This document shows positions 45,776 to 55,182 of a stretch of 64,000 nt of DNA, one piece after another. The stretch is from Theropithecus gelada (lineage: Eukaryota; Chordata; Mammalia; Primates; Cercopithecidae): assembly GCF_003255815.1 (NCBI RefSeq), contig NC_037686.1, forward strand, positions 61,495,206-61,559,205, read 5' to 3'. Positions within the stretch are counted from its first letter, which is position 1, and every line of letters begins with the position of its first letter. Position numbers and translations under genes: made by a program. The notes under the pieces are model-generated. The model made no database searches. It was given only the letters and a program-made list of their open reading frames with translations, and had not been told where the DNA came from.

Positions 45776-46921
45776 TTTGCATTTTCCTGATCATTAGTGA
45801 TGTTGTGCATTTTTTTCATGTGTTTATTGGCCATTTGTATATCTTTTTCTGAGAATTGTCTATTCATGTTCTTAGCCTACTTTTTGATAGGACTGTTTGT
45901 GTTTTTCTTGATAATTTGAGTTCCTTATAGATTCTGGATATTAATCATTTGTCAGATGTATAAATTGTGAAGATTTTCTCCTACTCTCTGGGTTGGATAT
46001 TTACTCTGTTTACTCTGCCAACTGTTCCTTTTGCTGTGCAGAAGTTCTTTAGTTTAATTAAGTCCCACCTATTTATCTTTGCTTTGTTGCATTTGCTTTT
46101 GGGTTCTTGGTCATGAAGTCTTTGCCTAAGCCAATGTCTAGAAGGGTTTTTACAATGTTATCTTCTAGAAGTTTCATAGTTTCAGGTCTTAGATTTAAGT
46201 CCTTGGTCCATCTTGAGTTGATTTTTGTATAATATGAGAGATGAGGATCCGGTTTTATTTTCCTACATGTGGCTAGCCAATTATCCCAGCTTCATTTGTT
46301 AAAGAGGGTATCCTTTCCCCACTTCATGTTTTTGTTTGCTTTGTTGAAGATCAGTTGGCTGTGAGTATTTGGTTTTATTTCTGGGTTCTCTTTTCCATTA
46401 CATTGGTCTATGTGTCTATTTTTATACCAGTACCACGCTGTTTTGGTGACCATGGTCTCATAATATAGTTTGAAGTCAGATGATGGAATGCCTCCAGATT
46501 AGCTCTTTTTGCTTAGTCTTGCTTTGACTATGCAGGCTATTTTTAGTTCCACATGAATTTTCGGATTTTTTTTTTTTTTTTTTTTGCCAGTTCTGTGAAG
46601 AATGATGGTACTATTTTGATGGGAATTGTATTGAATTTGTAGATTGCTTTTGGCAGTATGGTCATTTTAACAATATTGATTCTACTGATTGATGAACATG
46701 GGATGTGTTTCCATTTGTTCGTGTTGTCTATGATTTTCAGCAGTGTTTGTAGTTTTCCTTGTAGAGGTCGTTCACCTCCTTGGTTATATATATTCCTAAG
46801 TTTTTTTTTTTAATTATTATTATTATTTTTTTGCAGCTATTGTAAAAGGAGTTGAGTTCTTGATTTCTCAGCTTGGTTACTGTTGGTGTATAGAAGAGCT
46901 AATGATTTGTGTACATTAATT

Positions 46922-47368
46922 TTATATCCAAAAACTTTGTTGAATTATCAGTTCTAGGAACTTTTTGGAGGAGTCTGCAGGGTTTTCTAGGTATACAGTC
47001 ATATCATCAGCAAACAGCAACAGTTTGACTTCTACTTTACCAATTTGGATGCCCTTTATTTTATTATCTTGTCTGATTTCTCCATCTAGGACTTCCACTA
47101 CTACATTGAATAGAAGTGATGAGAGTGGGCAATCTTGTGTTGTTCCAGGTCTTACAGGGAATGCTTTCAACTCTTCCCCATTCAGTATTATGTTAGCTGT
47201 GGGTTTGTCATAGATGGCTTTCTTTACATTGAGGTATATCTCTTGTATGCCGATTTTGCTGAGGGTTTTAATCACAAAGGGATGCTGGATTTTGCCAAAT
47301 GATTTTCCTGCATCTATTGAGATAATCATGTGATTTTTGTTTTTAATTCGGTTCATGTGGTGAATCAC
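46922..47368 (-). pseudogene. L1 ORF2 reverse-transcriptase fragment
   Basis: A 148-aa open piece of the L1 ORF2 RT domain. Visible motifs: IISIDAGKSFGK at residues 15-26 (motif A, usually IISIDAEKAFDK), GTTQDCPLSSLLFN at 75-88 (usually GTRQGCPLSPLLFN) and the catalytic FADD at 119-122. The FADD is intact but several motif residues are changed and the frame is broken on both sides. It is a dead remnant within the 6.6-kb L1. Confidence 0.9.
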
Positions 47369-48347
47369 AGTTATTGACTTGTGTATGTTAAATCATCCCT
47401 GCATCACTGGTATGAAACCCACTTGGTTCACGGTGAATTATCTTTTTGATATGCTATTAGATTTTGTTAGCTAGTATTTTGTTAAGGAGTTTTGCATCTA
47501 TGTTCATCAAGGATACTGGTCTATAGTTTTCTTTTTTATGTTATGTCCTTTCCCGGTTTTGGTATTAGGGTGATACTGGCTTCCTAGAATGATTTAGGGA
47601 GGATTCCTTCTTTCTTTATCTTATGGAATCATGTCAATAGGATTGGTATCAATTCTTTGAATGTCTGATAGGATTCAGCTGTGAATCCATCTGGTCTTGG
47701 ACTTTTTTGTCGGTAATATTTTTATTTCCATTTTAATCTCGCTGCTTGTTATTGGACTGTTCAGGGTTTCTCATTCTTCCTGATTGAAGGTAGGTGGGTT
47801 TATATTTCCAGGAATTTATTTATCACCTCTAGGTTTTCTAGTTTATGCACATTAAGGTTTTCAGAGTAGCCTTAAATAATCTTTTGAATTTCTATGGTGA
47901 CAGTTGTAATATCTCCCATTTCATTTCCAATTGAGCTTATTTAGATCTTCTCTTTTCTTGGTTAATCTTGCTAATGGTCTATCAATTTTGTTTACCTTTT
48001 CAAAGAACCAGCTTTTTATTTCATTTATCTTTTTTACTTTTTGGTTTCAATGTCATTTTATTCTGCTCTTATCTTGGTTATTTCCTTTCTTCTGCTGGAT
48101 TTGGGTTTGTTCTTGTTTCTCTAGTTCCTTGAGGTGTGACCTTAGGTTGCCTATTTGTGTTCTTTCAGACTTTTTGATATAGGCATTTAAGGCTATGAAC
48201 TTTCCTCTTAGCACCGTCTTTATTGTATCCCAGAGGTTTTCATAAGTTGTGTCACTATTATTGTTCAGTTCACAGAATTTTTAAATTTCCATCTTGTTTC
48301 ATTGTTAACCCAATGATCATTCAGGAGGTCATTTAATTCCCATGGTT

Positions 48348-48647
48348 TCAAAGGTTGCTTTTGGAGTTGATTTCCAGTTTTATTCCACTGTTCTGAGAGA
48401 GTACTTGATATAATTTCAATTCTTTAAATTTACTGAGTTTCTTATGACTTATCCCATAGTCTATCTTGGAGAAAGTTCCATGCGCTGATGAATAGGATGT
48501 ATATTCTGCAGCTGTTGGGTAGAATGTTCTGCAAATATATGTTAAGTCCATTTGTTCTAGCATATAGTATAAATCCATTGTTTCTTTGTTGACTTTTTGT
48601 CTTGATGAACTGTCTAATGCTATCAGTAGAGCACAGAAGTCCTCCAT
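48348..48647 (-). pseudogene. L1 ORF2 endonuclease C-terminal fragment
   Basis: A 99-aa piece corresponding to the end of the APE-type endonuclease domain of L1 ORF2: MDLTYICRTFYPTAAEYTSY parallels the usual 'tDiyRtfhPk.aeYTfFSsaHgtFSkIDHil', with FSKIDYGISHK showing the conserved ID pair followed by Y where H is usual (IDH to IDY). It ends near SQNSGIKLEIN, the usual 'SDHsaikLEl'. The frame is broken before and after. Confidence 0.85.
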
Positions 48648-48754
48648 TATTATTGTGTTGCTGTCTATCTCATTTCTTAGGTCTACAATTGTTTTATAAA
48701 TTTGGAAGCTGCAGTGTTACACGCATATATATTTAGCACTGTGATATTTTCGTA

Positions 48755-49069
48755 TTAGATAGGATTTTTTATCATTATATAATGTCCCTCTTTTTCTTTA
48801 ACTGCTATTGCTTTAAAGTTTGTTTTGTCTGATGTAAGAATAGCTATTCCTGCTTGCTTTTGATGACTATTTGCATGGAATTTCTTTTTCCACTCCTTTA
48901 CCCTAAGTGTATATGAATCCTTATGTGTTAGGCAAGTCTCTTGAGGGCAGCAGATACTTGGTTGCTGAATTCTTATCCATTCTGAAATTCTGTGTCTTTT
49001 AAGTGGAGTATGTAGGACATTTACATTCAATGTTGGTATTGAGATGTGAGGTATTATTCCATTCATCAT
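48755..49069 (-). pseudogene. L1 ORF2 N-terminal endonuclease fragment
   Basis: A 104-aa open piece starting at the expected ORF2 start region. ISIPTLNVNVLHTPLKRHRI and CCPQETCLTHKDSYTLRVKE carry the endonuclease N-terminal signature, including the catalytic-site QET motif (residues 42-44). KQAGIAILTSDKTNFK is the usual 'kkaGvaiLiSdkidfk'. It lies directly downstream, in L1 orientation, of the inter-ORF spacer with the 31-bp repeat. Broken by a frameshift after about 104 residues. Confidence 0.87.
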
Positions 49070-49115
49070 GCTATTTGTTGCCTGAATACCTTGATTTTTT
49101 TGTTTATTTATTGTG

Positions 49116-49208
49116 TTTTGGTTTTATAGGTTCTGTGAAATTTATGTTTTGGTTTTATAGGTCCTGTGAAATTTATGTTTTGGTTTTATAGGTCCTGTGA
49201 AATTTATG
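49116..49208. repeat. 31-bp tandem repeat, three copies, in the L1 inter-ORF spacer
   Basis: Units 49116-49146, 49147-49177 and 49178-49208 each run TTTTGGTTTTATAGG(T/T)(T/C)CTGTGAAATTTATG. Units 2 and 3 are identical and unit 1 differs at one base (TTCTG for TCCTG). The array separates the ORF1 end from the ORF2 start and produces the repetitive VKFMFWFYRSC-type chance frame on the plus strand. Confidence 0.95.
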
Positions 49209-49249
49209 CTTTAAGGAGATTCTGTTTTGATGTGTTTCCAGGATTTACT

Positions 49250-49741
49250 TCAAGATTTAGGGCTCCTTTTAGCAATTTGTGTAGTGCTGGCTTGGTAGTT
49301 TTGAGTTCTCTCAGCATTTGTTTGTCTGGAAAAAAATGGTATCTTTTCTTCATTTGGATACAAAATTCTTGGCTGATAATTTTTTTTTTTAAGGAGGCTG
49401 AAGATAGGACCCCAATCCCTTCTAGCTTGTAAGGTTTCTGCTGAGAAATCTGATATTAATTTGATAGGTTTTCCTTCATTGGTTACCCGGTGCTTTTGCC
49501 TCACAGCTCTTAAGATTATTTCCTTCATCTTGACTTTAGATAACCAGATGACAATGTGCCTAGGTGATGATACTTTTGCCATGAACTTCCCAGGTGTTCT
49601 TTGAGCTTCTAGTATTTGGATATCTAGGTTTCTAGCAAGACCAGAGAAGTTTTCCTCAATTATTCCCCCAAAGATGTTTTCCAAACTTCTATATTTTCCT
49701 TCTTCCTCAGGAATGCCAATTATTCTTAGGTATAGTCCCAA
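49250..49741 (-). pseudogene. L1 ORF1 RRM/C-terminal domain fragment
   Basis: A 163-aa open frame covering most of the ORF1 protein's RNA-binding region: LRIIGIPEEEGK at the RRM start, AQRTPGKFMAKVSSPRHIVI in the middle, and RRDWGPIFSLLKKKNYQPRI with ILYPNEEKIPFF in the C-terminal domain. ORF1p is the trimeric RNA chaperone of the L1 particle. The coiled-coil part is in a separate frame at 49759-49980, so a frameshift separates the domains. Confidence 0.9.
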
Positions 49742-49758
49742 ACTTCTTGGGGTCTTTG

Positions 49759-49980
49759 CTAATTTTTAAAAAAAATTTTCTTTTTGTTGGATTGGGTTAA
49801 TTCAAAAACCTTGTCTTCAAGCTCTGAAGTTCTGTTTTCTGTTTGTTCGATTCTATTGCTGAGACTTTCTAGTACATTTTGCATTTCTCTAAGTGTGCCC
49901 TTTATTTCCTGAAGGTGTGATTTTTTTAAACTTATACTATCTATTTCACTGAAGATTTCTTCCCTCATATCTTGAATCAT
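49759..49980 (-). pseudogene. L1 ORF1 coiled-coil fragment
   Basis: A 73-aa piece with heptad-like LREMQNVLESLSNRIEQTENRTSELEDKV, the end of the ORF1 coiled coil that trimerises the protein. It ends in a Lys/Phe run at an A-rich slippery stretch (49765-49785), the likely frameshift point to the RRM fragment. Confidence 0.88.
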
Positions 49981-50090
49981 TTTTTTATTTCCTTAAGTTG
50001 GACTTTACCTATCTTTGATGCCCCCTTGATTAGCTTAATAATTGACCTTCTGAATTCTTTTTCAGTTAATTCAGGGATTTATTCTTGGTT

Positions 50091-50146
50091 TGGATCCATT
50101 GCTGGTGAGCTATTGTGATTTTTTTGGATCCATTGCTGGTGAGCTA
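50091..50146. repeat. Short tandem duplication in L1 5' region
   Basis: TTGGATCCATTGCTGGTGAG occurs twice (near 50090 and 50125), separated by CTATTGTGATTTTTT. L1PB-type elements carry it once. Confidence 0.85.
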
Positions 50147-51605
50147 GTATGATCCATATTACCAGAGTCGTTTTCCTGGTTGCTTCTTATTTGGGTAGGC
50201 TATATCAGAGGGAAGATTTGGGGCTCGAGGTTGCTGCTCAGATTCTTTTGTCCCACAGAGTGCTCCCTTGATGTAGTACTCTCTCCCTTTCCCTAGGGAT
50301 GTGGCTTCCTGAGAGCCAGACTGTAGTGATTGTTATTTTTCTTTTTGATCTAGCTAACCAGCAGTCTTACCTGGCTCTGAGCTGGTACTGAGGGTGTCTG
50401 CACAGAGTCCTGTGATATGAACCATCTTCAGGTCTCCCAGCCATGAATACTGGCACCTGCTCTGGTGGAGGTGGCAGGGAAGTGAAATGGACTCTTATTT
50501 GGGTCCTTAGTTATAGTTCTTTAGTGCACTAGTTTTGTGCTGGTTTGCCTCTTGCCAGGAGGTGACACTTTCAAGAGAGCATCAGCTCTGGTAGTATAGG
50601 GAAGATCAGGAAGTAAGCGGGACCCTGGAACTCCTGAGATAATATGACCTTTATCTTCAGCTCCCAGGGTGGTAGGGAAAGACCATCAGGTGCAGTCAGA
50701 GTTAGGCATGTCTGAGCTCAGACTCTCCTTAGGTGAGGCTTGCTGTGGCTCCTGTGGGGCATGGGCATGTGGTTTCCATGTCAATGGAGTTATGTTCCCA
50801 GGAGGATTGTGGCTGCCTCTGCTGTGTCATGTAGGTTGTTGGGGAAGTCGGAGAAAGCCAGCAGTTACAGGCCCCACTCAGCTCCCACACAATCCAAAAG
50901 TCCAGTCTCATTTCCACTGTGCCCCCAGAACAGCACTGAGTTTGTTTCCAGGCAGTGGGAGAGCAGGGCTGAAAACTTGCCCCAGGCTACCAGCTTCCCG
51001 GCTGAGAAAGCAAGCAGGGCTTTCACACCTCCCTGCCTGTTGAGTCTGCACACTGGATTCATGCCCTTCCCTGAGCTCTGGCCAGGAGACTTTGCCTTCG
51101 GTTGGAATTGTTACAAAGTTCAGTTGGAGGTTTCCTTCTTCCTGTGGTCTTTTCCCAGTTCCTCTGGCAGCCCTCCCCAAGGACTCCTGTGAAGTCAGAA
51201 ATGGCTTCCCTGGGGACCCAGAGAGCCCACAGGGCTTTTCTTGCTGTTTCCTCTACTCCTGTATTTCACTTAGCTTTCTAAATGGACTCAGTTCCAGGTA
51301 AGATCATATCCTTCTCCTGTGATCTAGGCCTTCAGGTGCCCCAGTGAGGGTGAGTGTTTAGGGGCAGACGATTGATCCCTTTCCCACTTTCACAGTTTGG
51401 GCACTCACAGTATTTGGGCTGTCTCCCGGGTCCTACAGGAGGAATCTGCTTCTTTCAAAGGGTCTATGGATTCTCTCAGCTTTCCTGATGTATTCCTGCA
51501 GTAGTTCTTGGAGCAAAAGTTCACGATGCGAGTCTTCACACACTGCTCTGTCCGTCCAAGTGAGAGCTGCAATTTAATCCTGTCTCCTATCTGTCATTTT
51601 CCCTA

Positions 51606-51690
51606 CCTCTCATCGCTCTGGTATTACTTACAGCTGCACGCAAGTCTACAATTACCTCAAAATAAAAAGGTTAAGGAAAAATAAATTACT
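51606..51690 (+). mobile_element. Old L1M 3' end, right part
   Basis: TCTGGTATTACTTACAGCTG, then CACGCAAGTCTACAATTACC and TCAAAATAAAAAGGTTAAGG, is the terminal part of an L1M 3' UTR ('tattatttcttacaactgcatgtgaatctacaattatctcaaaataaaaagttt'). It continues directly from 45007, so the 6.6-kb L1 is nested in it. TATTATTTC on the left and TATTACTTA on the right probably mark the eroded TSD. Confidence 0.82.
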
Positions 51691-52427
51691 CCGAAGTATA
51701 AGAATGATATTTCCATTTCTTATATAGAAATCTAGGGAAGACACATTTTTAAAATTCTGAAGGAAAACCTGCTCAAATCTAAAATAGTATGTTTGAACTC
51801 TCATTGAAATTTGAGGAAAAAATGATGACATTCCAGATATAAAAGTACAAAGAAAGACTATTATTTATTCCCCTAATTGGATTAAAAACTCAATAACTTG
51901 AAGATTTATTTTGGAAAAAATGAGAAAGGACTCCAAGAGAAAAAAATCATAAGATGGGAGAAATAATATAAAAATACATCACAATAGCAATTACAGCCAG
52001 AATTATTATTGCAACTGTTAAGAAAGCATTTCTTTGAAAAAAGACATTAGTTTAAGATCCTAGATAGTCCTTGATTTGATACTTAACTGTGGTATGCTTA
52101 AATTTTTTAAACATCTGCTAAAATAATTGGAATAGGACGGAGAGTATCCAGATCACTAGAAGAATCAAAAAGAGGGAATTCTAATAATGGAGCAAAAAGC
52201 TGAAATGAAAGGAAAACCATTAAACAAGAGAAAATCTTACAAATAGAAAATATCAAGTATCAATAATAAGAGCAATGATGATTGACACTAATAAATATAA
52301 GTATCAAATTATTATCTCAAATAACATTGACTTGTCAAACAGGGTTAAAATATTGAAATACAAAAGCATTCCCTGCACAAGTATACATCAAATCAGAAGA
52401 ATATGGTAAGGCTGAAAATAATAATGC
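51691..52427. other. AT-rich DNA, possibly old L1-derived
   Basis: TTTTAAAATTCTGAAGGAAA (51747) and GATGACATTCCAGATATAAA (51823) resemble a stretch found in old L1M/HAL1-type repeats ('aaaatactgaaagaaa ... gacatttccagataaac'), sense strand. Too decayed to delimit. Confidence 0.35.
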
Positions 52428-52455
52428 AATAATTTTGCAATAATAATTTTGCAAT
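52428..52455. repeat. 14-bp tandem duplication at L1PA 5' junction
   Basis: AATAATTTTGCAAT occurs twice in direct tandem (52428-52441, 52442-52455); the second copy runs into L1 ORF2 sequence. It probably arose at the 5' joining step of the insertion. Confidence 0.8.
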
Positions 52456-53392
52456 CTACTCATCTGACAAAGGGCTAATATCCAGAACCTACAAAGAACT
52501 CAAATTTACAAGAAAAAAACAACCCCATCAAAAAGTAGGCCAAGGATATGAGCAGACACTTCTCAAAAGAAAACATTCATACAGCCAACAGACACATGAA
52601 AAAATGCTCATCATCACTCGCCATCAGAGAAATGCAAATCAAAACCACAATGAGATACCATCTCACACCAGTTAGAATGGCAATCATTAAAAAATCAGGA
52701 AACAACAGGTGCTGGAGAGGATGTGGAGAAATAGGAAAACTTTTACACTGTTGGTGGGACTGTAAACTAGTTCAACCATTGTGGAAGACAGTGTGGCAAT
52801 TCCTCAAGGATCTAGAACTAGAAATACCATCTGACCCAGCCATCCCATTACTGGGTATATACCCAAAGGATTATAAATCATGCTGCTATAAAGACACATG
52901 CACACGTATGCTTATTGCAGCACTATTCACAATAGCAAAGACCTGGAATCAACCCACATGTCCATCAGTGACAGACTGGATTAAGAAAATGTGGCACATA
53001 TACACCATGGAATACTATGCAGCCATAAAAAAGGATGAGTTCGTGTCCTTTGTAGGGACATGGATGCAGCTGGAAACCATCATTCTCAGCAAACTATCGC
53101 AAGAACAGAAAACCAAACACTGCATGTTCTCACTCACAGGTGGGAACTGAACAATGAGATCACTTGGACACAGGAAGGGGAACATCACACACCGGGGCCT
53201 ATTGTGGGGAGGGGGGAGGGGGGAAGGTAGCATTAGGAGATATATCTAATGTAAATGATGAGTTAATGGGTGCAGCACACCAACATGGCACATGTATACA
53301 TATTTAACAAACCTGCATGTTGTGCACATGTACCCTAGAACTTAATTATAATAATAATAAGAATAATAAAAAGAAAAGAAACTAAACTCCCT
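52442..53392 (+). mobile_element. Young L1PA element, 5'-truncated
   Basis: About 950 bp of L1PA from late ORF2 (GCAATCTACTCATCTGACAA) to 3' UTR and A-rich tail (AATAATAATAAGAATAATAA). Divergence from modern L1PA is low. The 3' UTR includes the L1PA G-rich tract GGGGAGGGGGGAGGGGGGAA at 53207-53226. Confidence 0.96.
52548..53150 (+). pseudogene. L1PA ORF2 C-terminal fragment, 200 aa open
   Basis: Open frame covering the ORF2 protein C-terminus to its natural stop after SLTGGN. It includes the Cys-rich motif at residues 55-72 (RCWRGCGEIGKLLHCWWDC, with C55, C59, H67 and C72 in the usual C-x3-C-x7-H-x4-C spacing). Endonuclease and RT are absent because of 5' truncation, so it has no activity of its own. 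The retained frame reflects youth of the insertion, not selection. Confidence 0.92.
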
Positions 53393-53910
53393 CACACCTA
53401 ACAAAGTGCATGCAATGGTACTGAAGAAAAATTGACACAGAAAAATAGAAGTAAAAACAAAAAATGGACACTTTACCAAAGAAGAAACAGAATGACTAAT
53501 TAGCATTATAAGTGACATCTATCTTCATTTGCAAAATCAAACAATGAGATTTACTTTTCTGTCATTAGATTACAATTTTTAAAAATAATATGAAAATGAA
53601 AATGTGGGGGAAACTAGGTCCCTAATAAATTGGTATAAAATAAAATATAAAGAGTGTGTGGCCATTCCGTATGTAATTGTAATTCACATTAGCACATAAA
53701 AGTGACTCTGCAATTTATAGTTTTAAAGAAGTTTGTGATACGTTTTTCATTCTTGACTTTTTTGACCACAGGCCCTTTTGTTAAGTAAGATATGTTAATA
53801 TCCTATAAGGCAATTATATACATGCTGTTTTAATCAATGAATTAGTTAAGAAATGTGACTCCATGGGTCTGCCTATACCAGAACAAGTGTCTACTAAGAA
53901 GGAATAATAA
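53393..53910. other. AT-rich unassigned DNA
   Basis: Between two L1PA insertions; no repeat or gene recognised. Confidence 0.4.
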
Positions 53911-53977
53911 AAACAAGTCATTTGAAAGAGGGCAAAAGCTTTTTATATAGATTTATAGCTCCTGAAACATAATTAGC
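53911..53977 (+). repeat. Inverted repeat, source arm
   Basis: 67 bp starting AAACAAGTCATTTGAAAGAG and ending CATAATTAGC. Its reverse complement lies at 54132-54198 with a single mismatch. It sits in otherwise unassigned, probably unique DNA and is most likely the original. Confidence 0.95.
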
Positions 53978-54106
53978 TTGTCTTTCAGCTGTTTCCCTTG
54001 TATCAAAATTTAGTTCTTATTTTCAATAATATGCAAATTAAGATGCCATGAGATGACATAAAGTAATAGATTAGAATTAATTCATATAAAGTTCCCAGTT
54101 TCTCTT

Positions 54107-54444
54107 AAAACCATTGTCTCCAAGAGACAATGCTAATTATGTTTCAGGAGTTATAAATCTATATAAAAAGCTTTTGCCCTCTTTCAAATGACTTGTTTGA
54201 ACAATGAGATCACTTGGACTCAGGAAGGGGAACATCACACACCGGGGCCTATCATGGGGAGGGGGGAGGGGGGGAGGGATTGCACTGGGAGTTATACCTG
54301 ATGTAAATGACGAGTTGATGGGTGCAGTAGACCAACACGGCACAAGTATACATATGTAACAAACCTGCACGTTATGCACATGTACCCTACAACTTAAAGT
54401 ATAATAATAATAAATTTAAAAAAAAAAAAAAAAAAACCATTGTC
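54107..54444 (+). mobile_element. L1PA insertion with inverted genomic filler
   Basis: TSD AAAACCATTGTC at 54107-54118 and 54433-54444 (12/12), preceded by CTCTT, i.e. a canonical TT/AAAA endonuclease site. Between the TSDs, from the 5' side: 13 bp of junction sequence (54119-54131), the 67-bp inverted copy of 53911-53977 (54132-54198), then L1PA 3' UTR from GAACAATGAGATCACTTGGA (54199) to a poly-A tail ending at about 54436. Only about 220 bp of L1 was inserted. L1PA3-5-like 3' UTR features (GCACTGGGAGTTATACCTGA) are visible. Confidence 0.93.
54132..54198 (-). repeat. Inverted repeat, copied arm
   Basis: Reverse complement of 53911-53977 with 66 of 67 bases identical (one T/C difference at 54151). 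The preceding AGACAA also matches if one inserted T is allowed, so the copied tract may extend a few bases more. It adjoins L1 sequence directly at 54199. Confidence 0.95.
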
Positions 54445-55182
54445 ATAAGGTTTCCAAGTATGAAAATCATGTGCCCAATTGCCTTTTAGGATAAACCCTG
54501 GTATTTGCTATTTTTACAGGAAATTAGTGGAAATATTTTAGTTGCCAACATTTTAGTTGCCAACTCTCACAGAAAAATAGCTTCTATCTCTATGTTATTA
54601 ACCATATTACATTGGAATATTTAAAAAATCCTAACTTCTAAGAATTTGCGCATAATAGTAGAAACTGACTTTTAGGTGAAACAATTTTGGAGTTATTTAC
54701 TAGTTTGATCACAGAATAAATATGCTGTTAAAAGATATGTCAGCAGGAGGTGAATTGACAATGGCCATTTCATGCCTAATAATAATGCCATTTGAGCTCA
54801 TCAGCAGAAATAGGGTAATATGTAAATTTTACTGTTTCACAGAGCTGATCTCATCTAAATGCAGAAAACCCTAGTTGTATACCTTGTCTCTTTTTCTGAA
54901 CTTTAATCAATGTGTTTTAATTCTCCAGACAGAGCTGACTGATTCAGCGGACCTGGTTTATACCTTTTCCTCTCCTTGAGATGCTTGGGTGGCAATTCAA
55001 TGAGGGAACTGGGGAGAGTCCGTGCTATTATATCATGACTAAAAACCGTGCAATCTGTCAACAGTTTCTTCCTACCTCCAAATACAGACACCTACTCCGA
55101 CACACACAACTCTTTCACCACAATCCCCAACACAAAATCGCTGCTCAACTTTTTATGGACAGCCTGCAGGGTGCTTTCCGGT
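54445..55182. other. Unassigned DNA with 15-bp tandem duplication
   Basis: ATTTTAGTTGCCAAC is duplicated exactly at 54535-54549 and 54550-54564. No repeat family or gene recognised. Short frames around 54900-55184 have no recognisable domain. Confidence 0.45.

Larger units (their letters stand above)
45008..51605 (-). mobile_element. Near-full-length L1PB/L1MA-type element
   Basis: An antisense L1 of about 6.6 kb with all parts present: 3' tail and UTR 45008-45225, ORF2 about 45225-49070, inter-ORF spacer 49070-49245, ORF1 about 49245-50150, 5' UTR about 50150-51605. The 3' UTR phrase GGGGAACAGGTGGTATTTGG and the 5' UTR phrases (GTTTGTTTCCAGGCAGTGGG, CACTGCTCTGTCCGTCCAAG, ending at CTGTCATTTTCCC) identify a late eutherian or early primate L1. 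Both ORFs are broken by stops and frameshifts, so it cannot move itself. Three internal tandem amplifications are listed separately. Confidence 0.93.

Noticed and set aside
52548..53150. 200-aa open frame considered as an active L1 gene
   Set aside because: It is only the ORF2 C-terminus of a 5'-truncated insertion; promoter, ORF1, endonuclease and RT are absent.
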